In this document: positions 17,429 through 27,457 of the stretch, one piece after another
How positions within the stretch are numbered: the stretch's first letter is position 1
How the letters are laid out: each line of letters begins with the position of its first letter
From: Maridesulfovibrio salexigens DSM 2638
Lineage (GTDB): Bacteria > Desulfobacterota > Desulfovibrionia > Desulfovibrionales > Desulfovibrionaceae
DNA length: 64,000 nt
Direction of reading: 5' to 3'
Assembly (NCBI RefSeq): GCF_000023445.1
Contig: NC_012881.1
Location: forward strand, 439,501 to 503,500
Program-made: the position numbers and the translations under genes
The notes under the pieces: generated by a model
Told to the model about the DNA's origin: nothing
Databases searched by the model: none
Seen by the model: only the letters and a program-made list of their open reading frames with translations

Positions 17429-20070
17429 TCAATGTAGACATAAGAAATCTTCTTTCAAAGCTGGACACCTTCTGCACCAATGCATTGCATAACGCAGCAG
17501 GCTTGAGTGTTTCGCTCAGCAATTACGAAGTTTCAGTGGAGCATTTTTTCATCAAATGTGTTGAGGAAGTGAACAGCGATCTGCCGCTTATTTTCCGTCA
17601 ATACGGAGTGGAAACCCCGCGTATTACTGCCGCCCTTACGGATGTGTTGCAGGATTTCAAGACCGGAAATTCCGGCAAGCCCGTGTTTTCGCCCATGCTG
17701 CTGGAGCTTTTTGAAGACGCATGGCTGATTTCTTCAGTGGAGCTTGGTGAAACCCGCATTCGTTCCGGTGCTGTACTCTTGGCCTTTCTGGGGAAACCTA
17801 ATTTTTATGCTTCCGGCAATTACGCAGATTTGTTCTCAGCCATCAATCGCGAGACTTTGCTCAAGGAATTCTGGACCGTAACCAAGGGATCAGTGGAATA
17901 CAAAATGCCCGCTGCCGCTCCCGGTGAAGCATCTGCTCCAGCCAAGGGTGAAGGCGGATTTATTGAGCGGTTCTGCATTGATTTTACTGCCAAGGCCCGT
18001 GAAGGCGGTATTGATCCTGTTTTCGGACGTGATCCGGAAATGCGCCAGATGGTGGATATTCTTGCCCGCCGCCGCAAGAATAATCCTATTCTTGTTGGTG
18101 AACCGGGGGTCGGTAAGACTGCGGTCATCGAGGGGCTGGCCTTGCGCATCACTGAAGGCGATGTGCCGGAAATTTTAAGCGATGTGACCCTGCTCGGTCT
18201 GGACATGGGACTGCTGGAAGCCGGAGCCGGAATGAAGGGCGAGTTTGAGAACCGTCTCAAGGGCGTAATTGATGAAATCAAATCCAGCGAGACTCCGATC
18301 ATCCTTTTTATTGATGAAGCGCATACTCTTGTTGGTGCCGGAGGTTCCGCCGGGGGTGCGGACGCTGCTAACCTGCTTAAGCCTGCACTTGCCCGCGGGG
18401 AGCTGAAAACCTGCGCTGCCACCACTTGGACCGAATACAAGAAATATTTTGAGAAAGACCCTGCTCTTGCCCGTCGCTTTCAACTGGTCAAGCTGGATGA
18501 GCCGTCCGTTGATACTTCGACCATCATCCTGCGCGGTCTGCGTGAAAGCTATGAAAAGGCTCACAACGTGATCATCCGTGATGATGCTAACGTTGCTGCC
18601 GCTGTTTACTCAGATCGCTATATCGCCGGACGTTTTCTGCCGGATAAAGCCATTGATCTGCTGGATACAACCTGTGCGCGGGTGAAGGTTAATCTTTCGG
18701 CCAAACCCGGACGGCTGGAGGATTGCCAGCGCGTGGTGCAGGCTCTTGAACGCGAAAAGAAGGCAGTTGATCGGGATCGCAGTAACGCGGTCGAAGTGGA
18801 CGAGGATCATTACAAGGATTTGCTGGCGCAGATTGAAGCGAAGAATGCTGAGGCCGCAGAAATCAGCGAAAAATGGCTTAAGGAAAAGGATGCCGCCCAT
18901 GCTGTTCTGGATGTGCGGGCGCAGATTCAGGAAGCTCGCAACGCTGAACCGATAGATGAAGACGGTCTTAGCAAGCTCAAGGATGATTTGGACAAGGCTG
19001 ACGCTGCGCTTACTAATCTTCAGTCTGATGATCCTATGGTCCAGATTGAAGTCACTCCTGATTTAGTGGGCCGCGTTGTTTCCGACTGGACCGGAATTCC
19101 GGTGGGCAAGATGGCCCGTGACGAGGCCGCAACAGTTGCGGATCTTGACGATAAACTCAAAGTCCGCATTAAGGGACAGGATCAGGGGCTTGCCTCCATC
19201 GCCGAAGTCATCCGTGCTTCCAAGGCCGGAATCAAGAACCCGGATCAACCCATCGGGGTGTTTCTGCTGGTCGGTCCTTCCGGTGTGGGTAAGACCGAGA
19301 CCGGACTTTCATTGGCTGATTTACTTTTCGGCGATGAACGTTCCGTGGTCACCGTGAATATGAGTGAATTTCAGGAGAAGCATACCGTATCAAGGCTGAT
19401 CGGTTCGCCTCCCGGTTATGTTGGTTACGGTGAAGGCGGCATGCTTACCGAGGCCGTGCGCCGTCAGCCTTATTCCGTTGTTTTGCTGGATGAGGTGGAA
19501 AAGGCACATCTGGATGTGATGAACACTTTTTATCAGGTCTTTGACAAGGGCGTGCTCACCGATGGCGAGGGCAAGGATATCAATTTCAGAAACACCATTC
19601 TTATTCTGACCTCCAACCTCGGCACGGATGTCATTCAGGAAATGACTGCCAGTCTTGATCCGGGTGATGAAATGCCCATGGACGCTGTGCTTTCCGCTGT
19701 GCGGCCTATCCTTTCCCAGCACTTCAAGCCCGCATTGCTGGCTCGCATGAATGTGGTGCCTTACTTCAGCCTCAACCCTGAAGCCATGAAGCTGATCACT
19801 AAGCTCAAGCTGGGCAAGCTGGAAAAGATGCTTCTCGCCAACAACAAAATGAAGCTGAGTTATGATGATTCCGTGGTGGATCAAATCGCGGCCCGTTGTA
19901 CCGAGGTGGAAACCGGAGCAAGAAATATTGAATATATCCTGAACGGCAATGTGCTGCCGAAGATGTCCAAGGAAATCCTGATACATATGACCGAGGGCGG
20001 TATGCCTGCGGCAGTGCATCTGGGCGTGGATGAAGACGGTTCCTTTAATATGGAATTTTCCGCTGAATAA
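17425..20070 (+). CDS. clpV: T6SS sheath-disassembly ATPase TssH/ClpV
   Basis: An 881-residue ClpV of full length. The N-domain (~1-160) binds contracted sheath. Two AAA+ modules follow, with Walker A motifs GEPGVGKT at residue 225 and GPSGVGKT at residue 617, and a coiled-coil middle domain between them. The sensor and arginine-finger regions look intact. It recycles TssB/TssC after firing. It overlaps tssG by 4 bp. Confidence 0.96.
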   Translation: MINVDIRNLLSKLDTFCTNALHNAAGLSVSLSNYEVSVEHFFIKCVEEVNSDLPLIFRQYGVETPRITAALTDVLQDFKTGNSGKPVFSPMLLELFEDAWLISSVELGETRIRSGAVLLAFLGKPNFYASGNYADLFSAINRETLLKEFWTVTKGSVEYKMPAAAPGEASAPAKGEGGFIERFCIDFTAKAREGGIDPVFGRDPEMRQMVDILARRRKNNPILVGEPGVGKTAVIEGLALRITEGDVPEILSDVTLLGLDMGLLEAGAGMKGEFENRLKGVIDEIKSSETPIILFIDEAHTLVGAGGSAGGADAANLLKPALARGELKTCAATTWTEYKKYFEKDPALARRFQLVKLDEPSVDTSTIILRGLRESYEKAHNVIIRDDANVAAAVYSDRYIAGRFLPDKAIDLLDTTCARVKVNLSAKPGRLEDCQRVVQALEREKKAVDRDRSNAVEVDEDHYKDLLAQIEAKNAEAAEISEKWLKEKDAAHAVLDVRAQIQEARNAEPIDEDGLSKLKDDLDKADAALTNLQSDDPMVQIEVTPDLVGRVVSDWTGIPVGKMARDEAATVADLDDKLKVRIKGQDQGLASIAEVIRASKAGIKNPDQPIGVFLLVGPSGVGKTETGLSLADLLFGDERSVVTVNMSEFQEKHTVSRLIGSPPGYVGYGEGGMLTEAVRRQPYSVVLLDEVEKAHLDVMNTFYQVFDKGVLTDGEGKDINFRNTILILTSNLGTDVIQEMTASLDPGDEMPMDAVLSAVRPILSQHFKPALLARMNVVPYFSLNPEAMKLITKLKLGKLEKMLLANNKMKLSYDDSVVDQIAARCTEVETGARNIEYILNGNVLPKMSKEILIHMTEGGMPAAVHLGVDEDGSFNMEFSAE

Positions 20071-20091
20071 TGAGCATGAGAGGGTAGTTTT

Positions 20092-22401
20092 ATGGCAGAT
20101 ACTTCCAAACCCAAATTTGTGTTTGAGTCCAAGGGGGCGGATAAGAATACCTTCAGCGTGGTCCGGTTCAAGGGCACCGAAGGCTTATCGACCATTTACC
20201 GTTTCAGTATCATGTTGATTTCGGAAAAGAATGACCTCGATATCGGTTCCATTCTTCAGAACCCTGCGGAATTCACCATCAAGCGTGATGACGGGGATAT
20301 TCCGTTTAAGGGTATGCTCAGTTCTTTTGAACAGCTTCATCAGGCCGGAAAGATTTGTTTCTACCGTGCAGAACTTGTCCCGAAGCTCTGGTGGGCGACC
20401 CTGACTCATTGCAATCAGATATTCCTGAACGAAAATGCGCAGGGATTCTTAGGTGATGTGCTCAAGAAGGCCGGACTTAAGGAAGGCCTGAATTTTGATT
20501 TCAAACTTCAAGGATCGTATCCCTCATGGGAGTATATCTGCCAGTATGATGAATCCCATTTCAATTTTGTCTCCCGCTGGATGGAACGGGACGGCATGTA
20601 TTATTATTTTGAGCAGACCGATCAGGGCGAGAAGATGGTTATCACCGATACCCATATTTCTCATTCACCCATGAAGGAAGGGACCAGCCTGACCTATTCC
20701 CCACCGAGCAATCTTGACCACACCCACCGTGAGGAGATCGTCAAGAATTTCATGCTCAAGCAGCAGCCTCTGCCTAAAAAAGTGCTGCTCAAGGATTACA
20801 ACTACCGCAAGCCCAGTCTTGAAATGAAAGCCGAGGCCCTCGTTTCCCAACAGGGGATGGGTGAAATCTACATTTACGGTGAACATTTCAAGACTCCGGG
20901 TGAAGGAAACACGCTGGCCCAGATCAGGGCGCAGGAATTCCTTTGCCGTGAAAAGGTTTTTCACGGCGTTTCCACTGTTCCCTACATCCGCACCGGATAT
21001 ATTTTCGAATTGAAGGATCATTACCGTCAGGATTTCAACCAGCGCTACCTGACCACGGAAGTTGTGCACGAGGGTAGTCAGGAAGCTTATCTTGTTTCCG
21101 GTCTGGGATTGAATCTCGCTGAAGACGCGGATCGTCTTTACTATCGCAATTCATTCACCTGCATACCTGCGAACACGCAGTTTCGTGCTGAGCGCAAGGC
21201 TGTGAAGCCTAAGTTTGCAGGCACCATTAATGCCAAGGTCGATGCTTCGGGCAGCGGGCAATATGCCGAGCTGGATGGAGAGGGCCGCTACAAGGTGATC
21301 ATGCCTTTTGACGAATCCGGGCGCAGCGGCGGCAAGGCCACCACTTGGTTGCGCATGGCTCAACCTTACGGTGGTTCCAACCACGGCATGCATTTCCCGC
21401 TGCATAAAGGCACAGAGGTATTGATCACATGTGTGGAGGGCGATCCGGACAGACCTATTATCCAGTCTGCGGCTCCCAACCCGGAAAACCCCAGTATGGT
21501 CAAAGATGCCAACCAGACCAAGTGCATCATTGTTACCGGAGGCCAGAACCTTTTCCATATTCAGGATAAGCAGGGCAGTGAGGGTATGCACCTCAAAACT
21601 CCCAAAGATAACACCTATGTGCGGCTTGGCTCAGCAGCAGCGGAACCTGCAGGCAGCTCCAGTTCAATGACTGAGGAAAAAGTAAAGCAGATAGCTGACG
21701 AGCAGATCGAAGCGAAAAAGAAAGAAGAAAGTCTAGCTCTCTCCACCGAGGGTAATATCAAAATTAACGGTAAGAACATTGCCAGCTATATCCTCGGTAA
21801 CGAGAGCAAGGTAGTTGTCGGATTTTCGCAGCTTGTGAACATCGGTAACGATACCAAGTTCTTCGGTGCGCTTAAGGAGGATATCGTTGTCGGCATGGAG
21901 ACCGGAATAAAACTCGCCCTGCTCAATGAGATAACTGCCACAAAGAATGGTCTGGTGGCGGGTACGGCCCTTAAAGCCGAGACAGAGCGAGAGGAGTTGA
22001 TAGCCGATCATCATCGTATGAACATAGATATGACTAAGCTTAATGCTACCTGTGCTGAAATTAATGGCGATTTGAGCACTATCCGTGAAGCTCACACCAA
22101 CTTAGCCATGGATTTTGATGATTTGAAAGGAGCTACCGCAGAGTTGGCAGGTGAGTCCAGCAAGCTTGCTGGAGAGGTGGAAAATCTTGGCGGTCAGTTA
22201 ACAGAAGTTGCCGGTGATGTCTCTGAAGTTTGTGGAGAATTGACTAAGATTGCCGGAAGTAAAACTAAGGTGTCTGGAGAAGTTATTAAGGCATGTGGAG
22301 ACAAGACTTCTGCAGTTGCGGCTTTCTCTCAGGTTTCGGCTGAATCAAGCCAAATTTCAGGTGAAATGAATAATATCGCAGGTCTCATTAGCAATATTTA
22401 G
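20092..22401 (+). CDS. vgrG: T6SS spike protein VgrG (TssI) with long heptad-repeat tail
   Basis: A 769-residue VgrG. Residues ~1-490 form the gp27/gp5-like trimeric spike, with the OB-fold region around GEGRYKVIMPFD and the gp5 needle motif WLRMAQPYGG. The remaining ~270 residues are an extension. From ~632 to 764 it consists of about 19 heptads in perfect phase. Each has a hydrophobic residue at position 5, often one at position 2, and later units end in small-Gly (KLAG, EVAG, KIAG, QISG). This suggests a trimeric coiled coil extending the spike, perhaps as a docking site for the adaptor genes that follow. No enzymatic domain is recognised. Confidence 0.95.
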   Translation: MADTSKPKFVFESKGADKNTFSVVRFKGTEGLSTIYRFSIMLISEKNDLDIGSILQNPAEFTIKRDDGDIPFKGMLSSFEQLHQAGKICFYRAELVPKLWWATLTHCNQIFLNENAQGFLGDVLKKAGLKEGLNFDFKLQGSYPSWEYICQYDESHFNFVSRWMERDGMYYYFEQTDQGEKMVITDTHISHSPMKEGTSLTYSPPSNLDHTHREEIVKNFMLKQQPLPKKVLLKDYNYRKPSLEMKAEALVSQQGMGEIYIYGEHFKTPGEGNTLAQIRAQEFLCREKVFHGVSTVPYIRTGYIFELKDHYRQDFNQRYLTTEVVHEGSQEAYLVSGLGLNLAEDADRLYYRNSFTCIPANTQFRAERKAVKPKFAGTINAKVDASGSGQYAELDGEGRYKVIMPFDESGRSGGKATTWLRMAQPYGGSNHGMHFPLHKGTEVLITCVEGDPDRPIIQSAAPNPENPSMVKDANQTKCIIVTGGQNLFHIQDKQGSEGMHLKTPKDNTYVRLGSAAAEPAGSSSSMTEEKVKQIADEQIEAKKKEESLALSTEGNIKINGKNIASYILGNESKVVVGFSQLVNIGNDTKFFGALKEDIVVGMETGIKLALLNEITATKNGLVAGTALKAETEREELIADHHRMNIDMTKLNATCAEINGDLSTIREAHTNLAMDFDDLKGATAELAGESSKLAGEVENLGGQLTEVAGDVSEVCGELTKIAGSKTKVSGEVIKACGDKTSAVAAFSQVSAESSQISGEMNNIAGLISNI

Positions 22402-22413
22402 CCCCGGAGCCAC

Positions 22414-25400
22414 ATGAAGATATTCAAGGAAAAGCAGCATTCCTTTTTTCCGCGCCCGCTCGGTATAGGGGATAAATTCTACCTCAGTGTCGGGGTCATG
22501 GCTTTTTTTGACCTCAATGATCCCGGCAATCTGCTGGATGAGCAGGAGCTTTGGAAGACAGTCCCCGGTGAGCTTGGCCCCAAACCGATCATTGATCAGG
22601 GTGTGCCTAAGCCGCGCGGTGAGTTTCTGGTTAGTGGATCATGTTTTGCTCCACGTGGACAGTTACGTCCGGCTTCACAGGTGCAGGTGCGTGTTGGTGA
22701 AAAGGAAAAAACGCTGAATATCTTCGGAGATCGTTATTGGAAAAACGGTCTGATCACCGAACCGGAACCGTTCGTGGAAATGCCCGTGGTCTGGGCAAAT
22801 GCATTCGGAGGATCGGATTACGCTAAGAATCCGCTTGGCAAAGGTATGGACAAAGTTCCTATGCCGGACGGTTCCGAGGTTATTCCGTTGCCTAATGTGG
22901 AGTTGCCGCAGCAGCAGATCGGTTCGCCGTCGCAGAAAGTTGATCCTGCCAGTTTCGGTCCTCTTGACCTGATGTGGCCGCAGCGGGCGAAGAAGAACGG
23001 CACTTATGATGAAAAATGGAAGAATGAGCGTTGGCCTTTTTACCCGGATGACATGAATTACGAATTCTTCAATGTTGCCGGTGAAGACCAGTTCATGGAT
23101 GGTTATTTCAAGGGTGGGGAATCAGTATTAATCAAGAATATGCACCCCGATTTTCCGCTTATAGAGAGTTCGTTGCCGCGCTTGCGCATGCGTTGTTTTG
23201 TGACTGTAAATAAGAATTTTAAGCCGCATCAATTTCCGGTGGGACCGCTGCCATCCCACCAGATACAAGAAGATGAGGAGTTCCGCGAAGTTTCCACCCG
23301 TCTGGAGACAGTGTGGTTTTTTCCTAAGATCATGCGCGGGCTCCTCATCTATCGCGGAACAACTGAGGTTGTTGATGATGAAGGCGCAGACGTGTTGCGA
23401 GTTATGATCCGTCACGAAACTCAGGATGAGGAAGCCAAGTCCCTTGAGCACTATCGGGATTTACAGATCAAGCTTCTTGATCGCGGTGTGGATATTGATC
23501 TGTCCAAGGCTGAGGAAGTTATGCAGCAGGCTAAAAAGTCTCTGCTCAAAATTAAAAATATTCCCAAATTCGCGGACGAAATACGTCAGAAGGCTCTTGG
23601 AAACCGTCCCAAAATGCCTGCGCAAGAACCGGAGGAGGTAATTGCCGGGGCGCAGAAAATGATCGCCGGACATTACAAGACGTTGGATAAGCTTGAATCC
23701 ATAGCTCGCAAGGCCCATGCAGAGCACGGTCATCTGGTTAAAATTAATCTTGGTGTCTTTGACAAATTCCGGGGCAAAATCGCCGATATTGAAAAGAAGC
23801 TGGATGCAACCGGAACAAAAATATCCGCTACCAAGAAGAAGCTGGAAGAATCCCGTAAGGCCATGGTCAAGAATGCTTCGACCAAGCTGAAAGGCGTTAA
23901 GCCTGAACATCTTAAGGAAAGCGGTTTTGATCCAGATGAACCTCTTCCTAAGGACTTCCCTTTTCATAAGAAAGTTAATCCATGGCATGATCGTGGTTTT
24001 CCATTGGTGGCGCAGTGGCGCAGGGCACTGGAAAATGATCGCGAGACCATGAAAAAGCTTACTGATTTAGGCCTCGAGCGCAAGACCATTAAGCGCATGT
24101 GGATGGGGGTGAATGCTGAAGCCCTGAGCGAATCCCCGGCGGATTGGGGCTTGGAAGGTGATGATGAATTTGTCATCCCCGTAGGATTGATGCTGCCACG
24201 TTTTGACGGTCCGGTTCTTAATCACATCAAGATCAATCCGGGTAATTTTGCTGAAGCTGAGCCGGAGCTCGTTCCCGGTTCAAATGAAGAACCCTTATTT
24301 CTGCCCAGTTCCACTCTGATTGATCTGCCGACTATGCCTGCGGCTGCTGCGGCTCCGGTAGTCTGCGTTGCTGATGAATTACAGGCTCTGTTTATGGAGC
24401 AGGAAGTTGGTGATTTTTGCTCCATCCTGACTCTTGGTTCAGCCAAGGAAAAGCCTGGTAAGCATGCAGCTAAGGAACTGAAGAACGCATTGGCAGTGCT
24501 GGTTGTCCGTCCTGAAAAATGGAGCACGGACAGCGAACTAAGGAAAGAATGGGCCGATTGGCAGTCGGCATTAAAAACAGCTCAGCCGTTGGAGCTTGAG
24601 CATGGGCGTACTGTTTTTGAATCCAGCAAGAAAGGCAGCGATATCCGCCAATGGGTGCTGGATCATCTGCCTGAAGAGCATGCTGCGGAACATGCCATGC
24701 CTATGGCTATGCCCGAAAAAGGTGAGCTGCCGGATGGCGAATTTCTGAAAGGTTTCATGCCTCCATTCCCGGACGTTAAGGGCTTGGCAAAAGGTATCCA
24801 CGCCGAGGTTAAAAAGAGTATTGAGGCTAAGTTTGAGCCTGTCAAAGCCAAGCAGAAGGAGATGCTCAACCTGATGCGCGAGAAGGCCGAGAAATACTCC
24901 AAATTGGGAGCAGATCCCTCAAAAGTAGTACTTGAACCCACAAGACCGAAGTCGACAGCTACGCAAGTAGGCAAGGATGCCGCAGCTAAGGTCAGGGCCA
25001 AAGCAGCTGAATTGAAGCGGCGTAACTTGCTGACCCCGGAAGATGCCCAGAAAATGGAAGCTGAGGCTGCAAGGATGGAAAAGACTGGCGCAAAGCTTGA
25101 TGCCGAGAATGCAAAGCTGCTTAAGAAATTTGAGGCCAAAAAAATTGAAATGGCTGAAGGTTTGAAGAAGCTTGAAGCCAAGGAATTACCTGATGCAGCC
25201 AAGGCCAAACTTGCCGAGCACGGACTCAGTGCGGATTCTCTGCGTGCGCTGACTCGTGAGGAAGTCCAGCGCTATCATGAACAGGGCAAATCATTAGTCG
25301 GTGCAGTGCTTAGCGGAGTGGATCTTTCCGGTCTTGATCTCAGTGGAGCGGATTTAAGCAAATGCCAGCTCCAGAAGACTAATTTCAAAGGCGCAATTCT

Positions 25401-26247
25401 TGACAATGTTAAGTTCGTTCAAGCTATTGGAATGTCTGCCGACTTTAGCAAAGCTTCCCTCAGAAGGGCGGATCTAAGTCGTGGGTTATTCAATAAAGCT
25501 TTGTTCGTTGAAAGTGACTTGAGTGAGGCAAATGGAGCGCAGGCTATTTTCAAAGGTGCGCAATTTCCAAAAGCAGTGCTGCGCGATACCAATTTTGACA
25601 TGGCCATTCTTGAGAAAACCGACTTCAGCGAAGCCGAGCTTAAGGGTGCACGAATCAACATGTGCATGATCAGCGGGAAGGCAGACAAAGCCGATTTCAG
25701 TCAGTCGAATATTAAGAAATCCATCTTTAAAGCGTCTTCACTTACCGGAGCTGATTTCAGCGAAGCCTCGGTAAACGAATCTCTATTTAATGATGTTGAT
25801 GCACACAAGGTCAACTTCACTGATGCCAATCTGGATAAGTTGCGTACCGGACGTAATTCCAACTTCAAGGATTCGGATTTCCGCCATGCCACCTTGCATG
25901 GTGCAGCCCTGCGTGAATCTGATTTTACCGGATCGGATTTCCGGGGTGCGGACTTTGAGAATGGTCTGATTGATAATTCGCAATTGGTTCGGGCCAACTT
26001 GAACGGTGTTTCTGCCAAGGGTGCACGGTTTACCAAGAGTAATCTTGAAGGAGCTTCCATGCGCGCTGCAAACGTTCACATGGGGGGGATGCGTAAGGCC
26101 CGCTTAGTGGATACTGACTTACGCGGATCCAACCTTTTTGCCGTGGATTTCTACAAATCCGTGCTCGGCGATACCCGTTTCGAGGCTGCCAACTTAAAGC
26201 GCAGCCAGCTGCACGGAAAACTAGAACTGCTGGATGACGACTTATGA
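22414..26247 (+). CDS. DUF2169 T6SS adaptor fused to a long helical region and pentapeptide repeats
   Basis: A 1277-residue protein. Residues ~1-330 are a DUF2169 domain (PVVWANAFGGSDYAKNP), a family that helps load PAAR-type effectors onto VgrG. A large mostly helical charged middle (~340-960) contains Lys/Glu/Ala-rich stretches likely to be coiled coil. The C terminus (~965-1270) is an array of pentapeptide repeats (A-[DN]-[LF]-x-x) expected to form a right-handed quadrilateral beta helix. It starts 12 bp after vgrG and overlaps the next gene by 4 bp. The repeat domain could be cargo, a cargo holder or a spike-tip fold; no toxin motif is seen. Confidence 0.88.
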   Translation: MKIFKEKQHSFFPRPLGIGDKFYLSVGVMAFFDLNDPGNLLDEQELWKTVPGELGPKPIIDQGVPKPRGEFLVSGSCFAPRGQLRPASQVQVRVGEKEKTLNIFGDRYWKNGLITEPEPFVEMPVVWANAFGGSDYAKNPLGKGMDKVPMPDGSEVIPLPNVELPQQQIGSPSQKVDPASFGPLDLMWPQRAKKNGTYDEKWKNERWPFYPDDMNYEFFNVAGEDQFMDGYFKGGESVLIKNMHPDFPLIESSLPRLRMRCFVTVNKNFKPHQFPVGPLPSHQIQEDEEFREVSTRLETVWFFPKIMRGLLIYRGTTEVVDDEGADVLRVMIRHETQDEEAKSLEHYRDLQIKLLDRGVDIDLSKAEEVMQQAKKSLLKIKNIPKFADEIRQKALGNRPKMPAQEPEEVIAGAQKMIAGHYKTLDKLESIARKAHAEHGHLVKINLGVFDKFRGKIADIEKKLDATGTKISATKKKLEESRKAMVKNASTKLKGVKPEHLKESGFDPDEPLPKDFPFHKKVNPWHDRGFPLVAQWRRALENDRETMKKLTDLGLERKTIKRMWMGVNAEALSESPADWGLEGDDEFVIPVGLMLPRFDGPVLNHIKINPGNFAEAEPELVPGSNEEPLFLPSSTLIDLPTMPAAAAAPVVCVADELQALFMEQEVGDFCSILTLGSAKEKPGKHAAKELKNALAVLVVRPEKWSTDSELRKEWADWQSALKTAQPLELEHGRTVFESSKKGSDIRQWVLDHLPEEHAAEHAMPMAMPEKGELPDGEFLKGFMPPFPDVKGLAKGIHAEVKKSIEAKFEPVKAKQKEMLNLMREKAEKYSKLGADPSKVVLEPTRPKSTATQVGKDAAAKVRAKAAELKRRNLLTPEDAQKMEAEAARMEKTGAKLDAENAKLLKKFEAKKIEMAEGLKKLEAKELPDAAKAKLAEHGLSADSLRALTREEVQRYHEQGKSLVGAVLSGVDLSGLDLSGADLSKCQLQKTNFKGAILDNVKFVQAIGMSADFSKASLRRADLSRGLFNKALFVESDLSEANGAQAIFKGAQFPKAVLRDTNFDMAILEKTDFSEAELKGARINMCMISGKADKADFSQSNIKKSIFKASSLTGADFSEASVNESLFNDVDAHKVNFTDANLDKLRTGRNSNFKDSDFRHATLHGAALRESDFTGSDFRGADFENGLIDNSQLVRANLNGVSAKGARFTKSNLEGASMRAANVHMGGMRKARLVDTDLRGSNLFAVDFYKSVLGDTRFEAANLKRSQLHGKLELLDDDL

Positions 26248-27305
26248 GCACACTGAATCGCGAACAGATACTTGCGGCCATTGCCGACAACCAGACCTTG
26301 CAGGATATAGACCTTTCCGGGGCCGATCTCTCCGGTGTTGATCTGACCGGAGGGCGTTTCCGCAATGTTAAATTTCACGGGGCTGACCTTTCCGGGGCTA
26401 ACATCCTCAAGACAGGATTCAAAAATTGCGAATTTAACGAAGCCCGTTTTGATGGAACTGACCTGACCAAGGTTAATTTCCAAGGAATGAGCTTCCCCGG
26501 TGCCTCTTTCAAGGAAGCCAAAATCCACATGGCCATGCTTCAGAAAGCAGATTTCAGTGAGGTTGATTTCAGCGGGGCGGAACTTACGTGGTCCATGGCT
26601 CAGCATTCCAGCTTCACGGGCGCGAACATGCGTTCCATGAAGATCGTCAAGACTGTACTTTCCCATTCCAACCTGGACGGAGCCGATTTCTTCGGGGCCA
26701 ATTTTGATCGGGTTGTCTGTAACGGTTCTTCTTTCAAAGGTACTAAGTTCAAGGGTGGAACATATTTCAAGATGATGATGCGTGAAGCGGACTTGGAGAA
26801 TCAGGATATTTCCGGTCAGCTCTTTTCACAGGTGTTGCTGGACAGTGCCAATCTGCGGGGAGCGAACCTTTCAGGTGCAGACATGACCATGTCCAATTTC
26901 ATGGGCGCGGACTTAACCGGAGCAAATCTGTCCGGCGCAGTTCTGCGCAGTTGCATGCTCAGCGGTGCCGTCCTGCGCGAAGCTGATTTCACGCGTGCCG
27001 ATCTCACCAAGGCTTATCTGGGCGGGGCAGATGCGACCATTGCGGATTTTTCCGGTGCTACTATGGTTCACTCAATTTTCACCAAGGCTATTTGTCAGGC
27101 CACAAAATTTAATGGGGCCAGTTTACAGCATTCAGATTTTTCGCATGCCGACCTGACCCATGCGGATTTCAGCAGGGCCTTCATGTATCGGGCCAAGTTG
27201 CATCGCATAATCGAGAAAGATACACGCTGGGATGGAGCGACTCTGATTATGCTGCAAGGTACGGACAAAGATATGGAGGAAGCCGAAAACTGGGTGCATG
27301 GTTAG
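26244..27305 (+). CDS. Pentapeptide-repeat protein of the T6SS module
   Basis: A 353-residue protein that is nearly all pentapeptide repeats of the A-D-L/F-S-G type, from ~residue 22 to 325 (for example LSGADLSGVDLTGG). It is expected to form a rod-like beta helix. The short C-terminal tail reads KDMEEAENWVHG. It overlaps the DUF2169-pentapeptide gene (ATGA), so the two are co-translated and may interact through their repeat domains. No signal peptide. The role in secretion is inferred only from location. Confidence 0.9.
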   Translation: MSTLNREQILAAIADNQTLQDIDLSGADLSGVDLTGGRFRNVKFHGADLSGANILKTGFKNCEFNEARFDGTDLTKVNFQGMSFPGASFKEAKIHMAMLQKADFSEVDFSGAELTWSMAQHSSFTGANMRSMKIVKTVLSHSNLDGADFFGANFDRVVCNGSSFKGTKFKGGTYFKMMMREADLENQDISGQLFSQVLLDSANLRGANLSGADMTMSNFMGADLTGANLSGAVLRSCMLSGAVLREADFTRADLTKAYLGGADATIADFSGATMVHSIFTKAICQATKFNGASLQHSDFSHADLTHADFSRAFMYRAKLHRIIEKDTRWDGATLIMLQGTDKDMEEAENWVHG

Positions 27306-27400
27306 GCATGCCTTCGGCGACCCTGCCGGGGGCCTTAAACCCTTTTGGAAAAAGGGTTTAAGAATCCCAAAACTTTTTATTAGCCGCTTCGCGGCGGTTT
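27306..27400 (+). repeat. Dispersed hairpin repeat, copy 1 (terminator-like)
   Basis: GC-rich segment, then stem CTTAAACCC-TTTT / AAAAGGGTTTAAG at 27334-27362, then AATCCCAAAACTTTTTATT with a T run, then a short GCCGCTTCGCGGC hairpin. It may attenuate transcription between the pentapeptide gene and the DUF3540 gene. Confidence 0.7.
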
Positions 27401-27457
27401 TTAGTTAAGTGTTGTGCGATGGAAAAGAAATACGGTTCTTCAATTACGGGAGGATAT

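Noticed and set aside
26244-27305. Pentapeptide array as a DNA-level tandem repeat or CRISPR-like array
   Set aside because: Repetition is at the protein level with varied codons; there are no spacers or identical DNA repeats.
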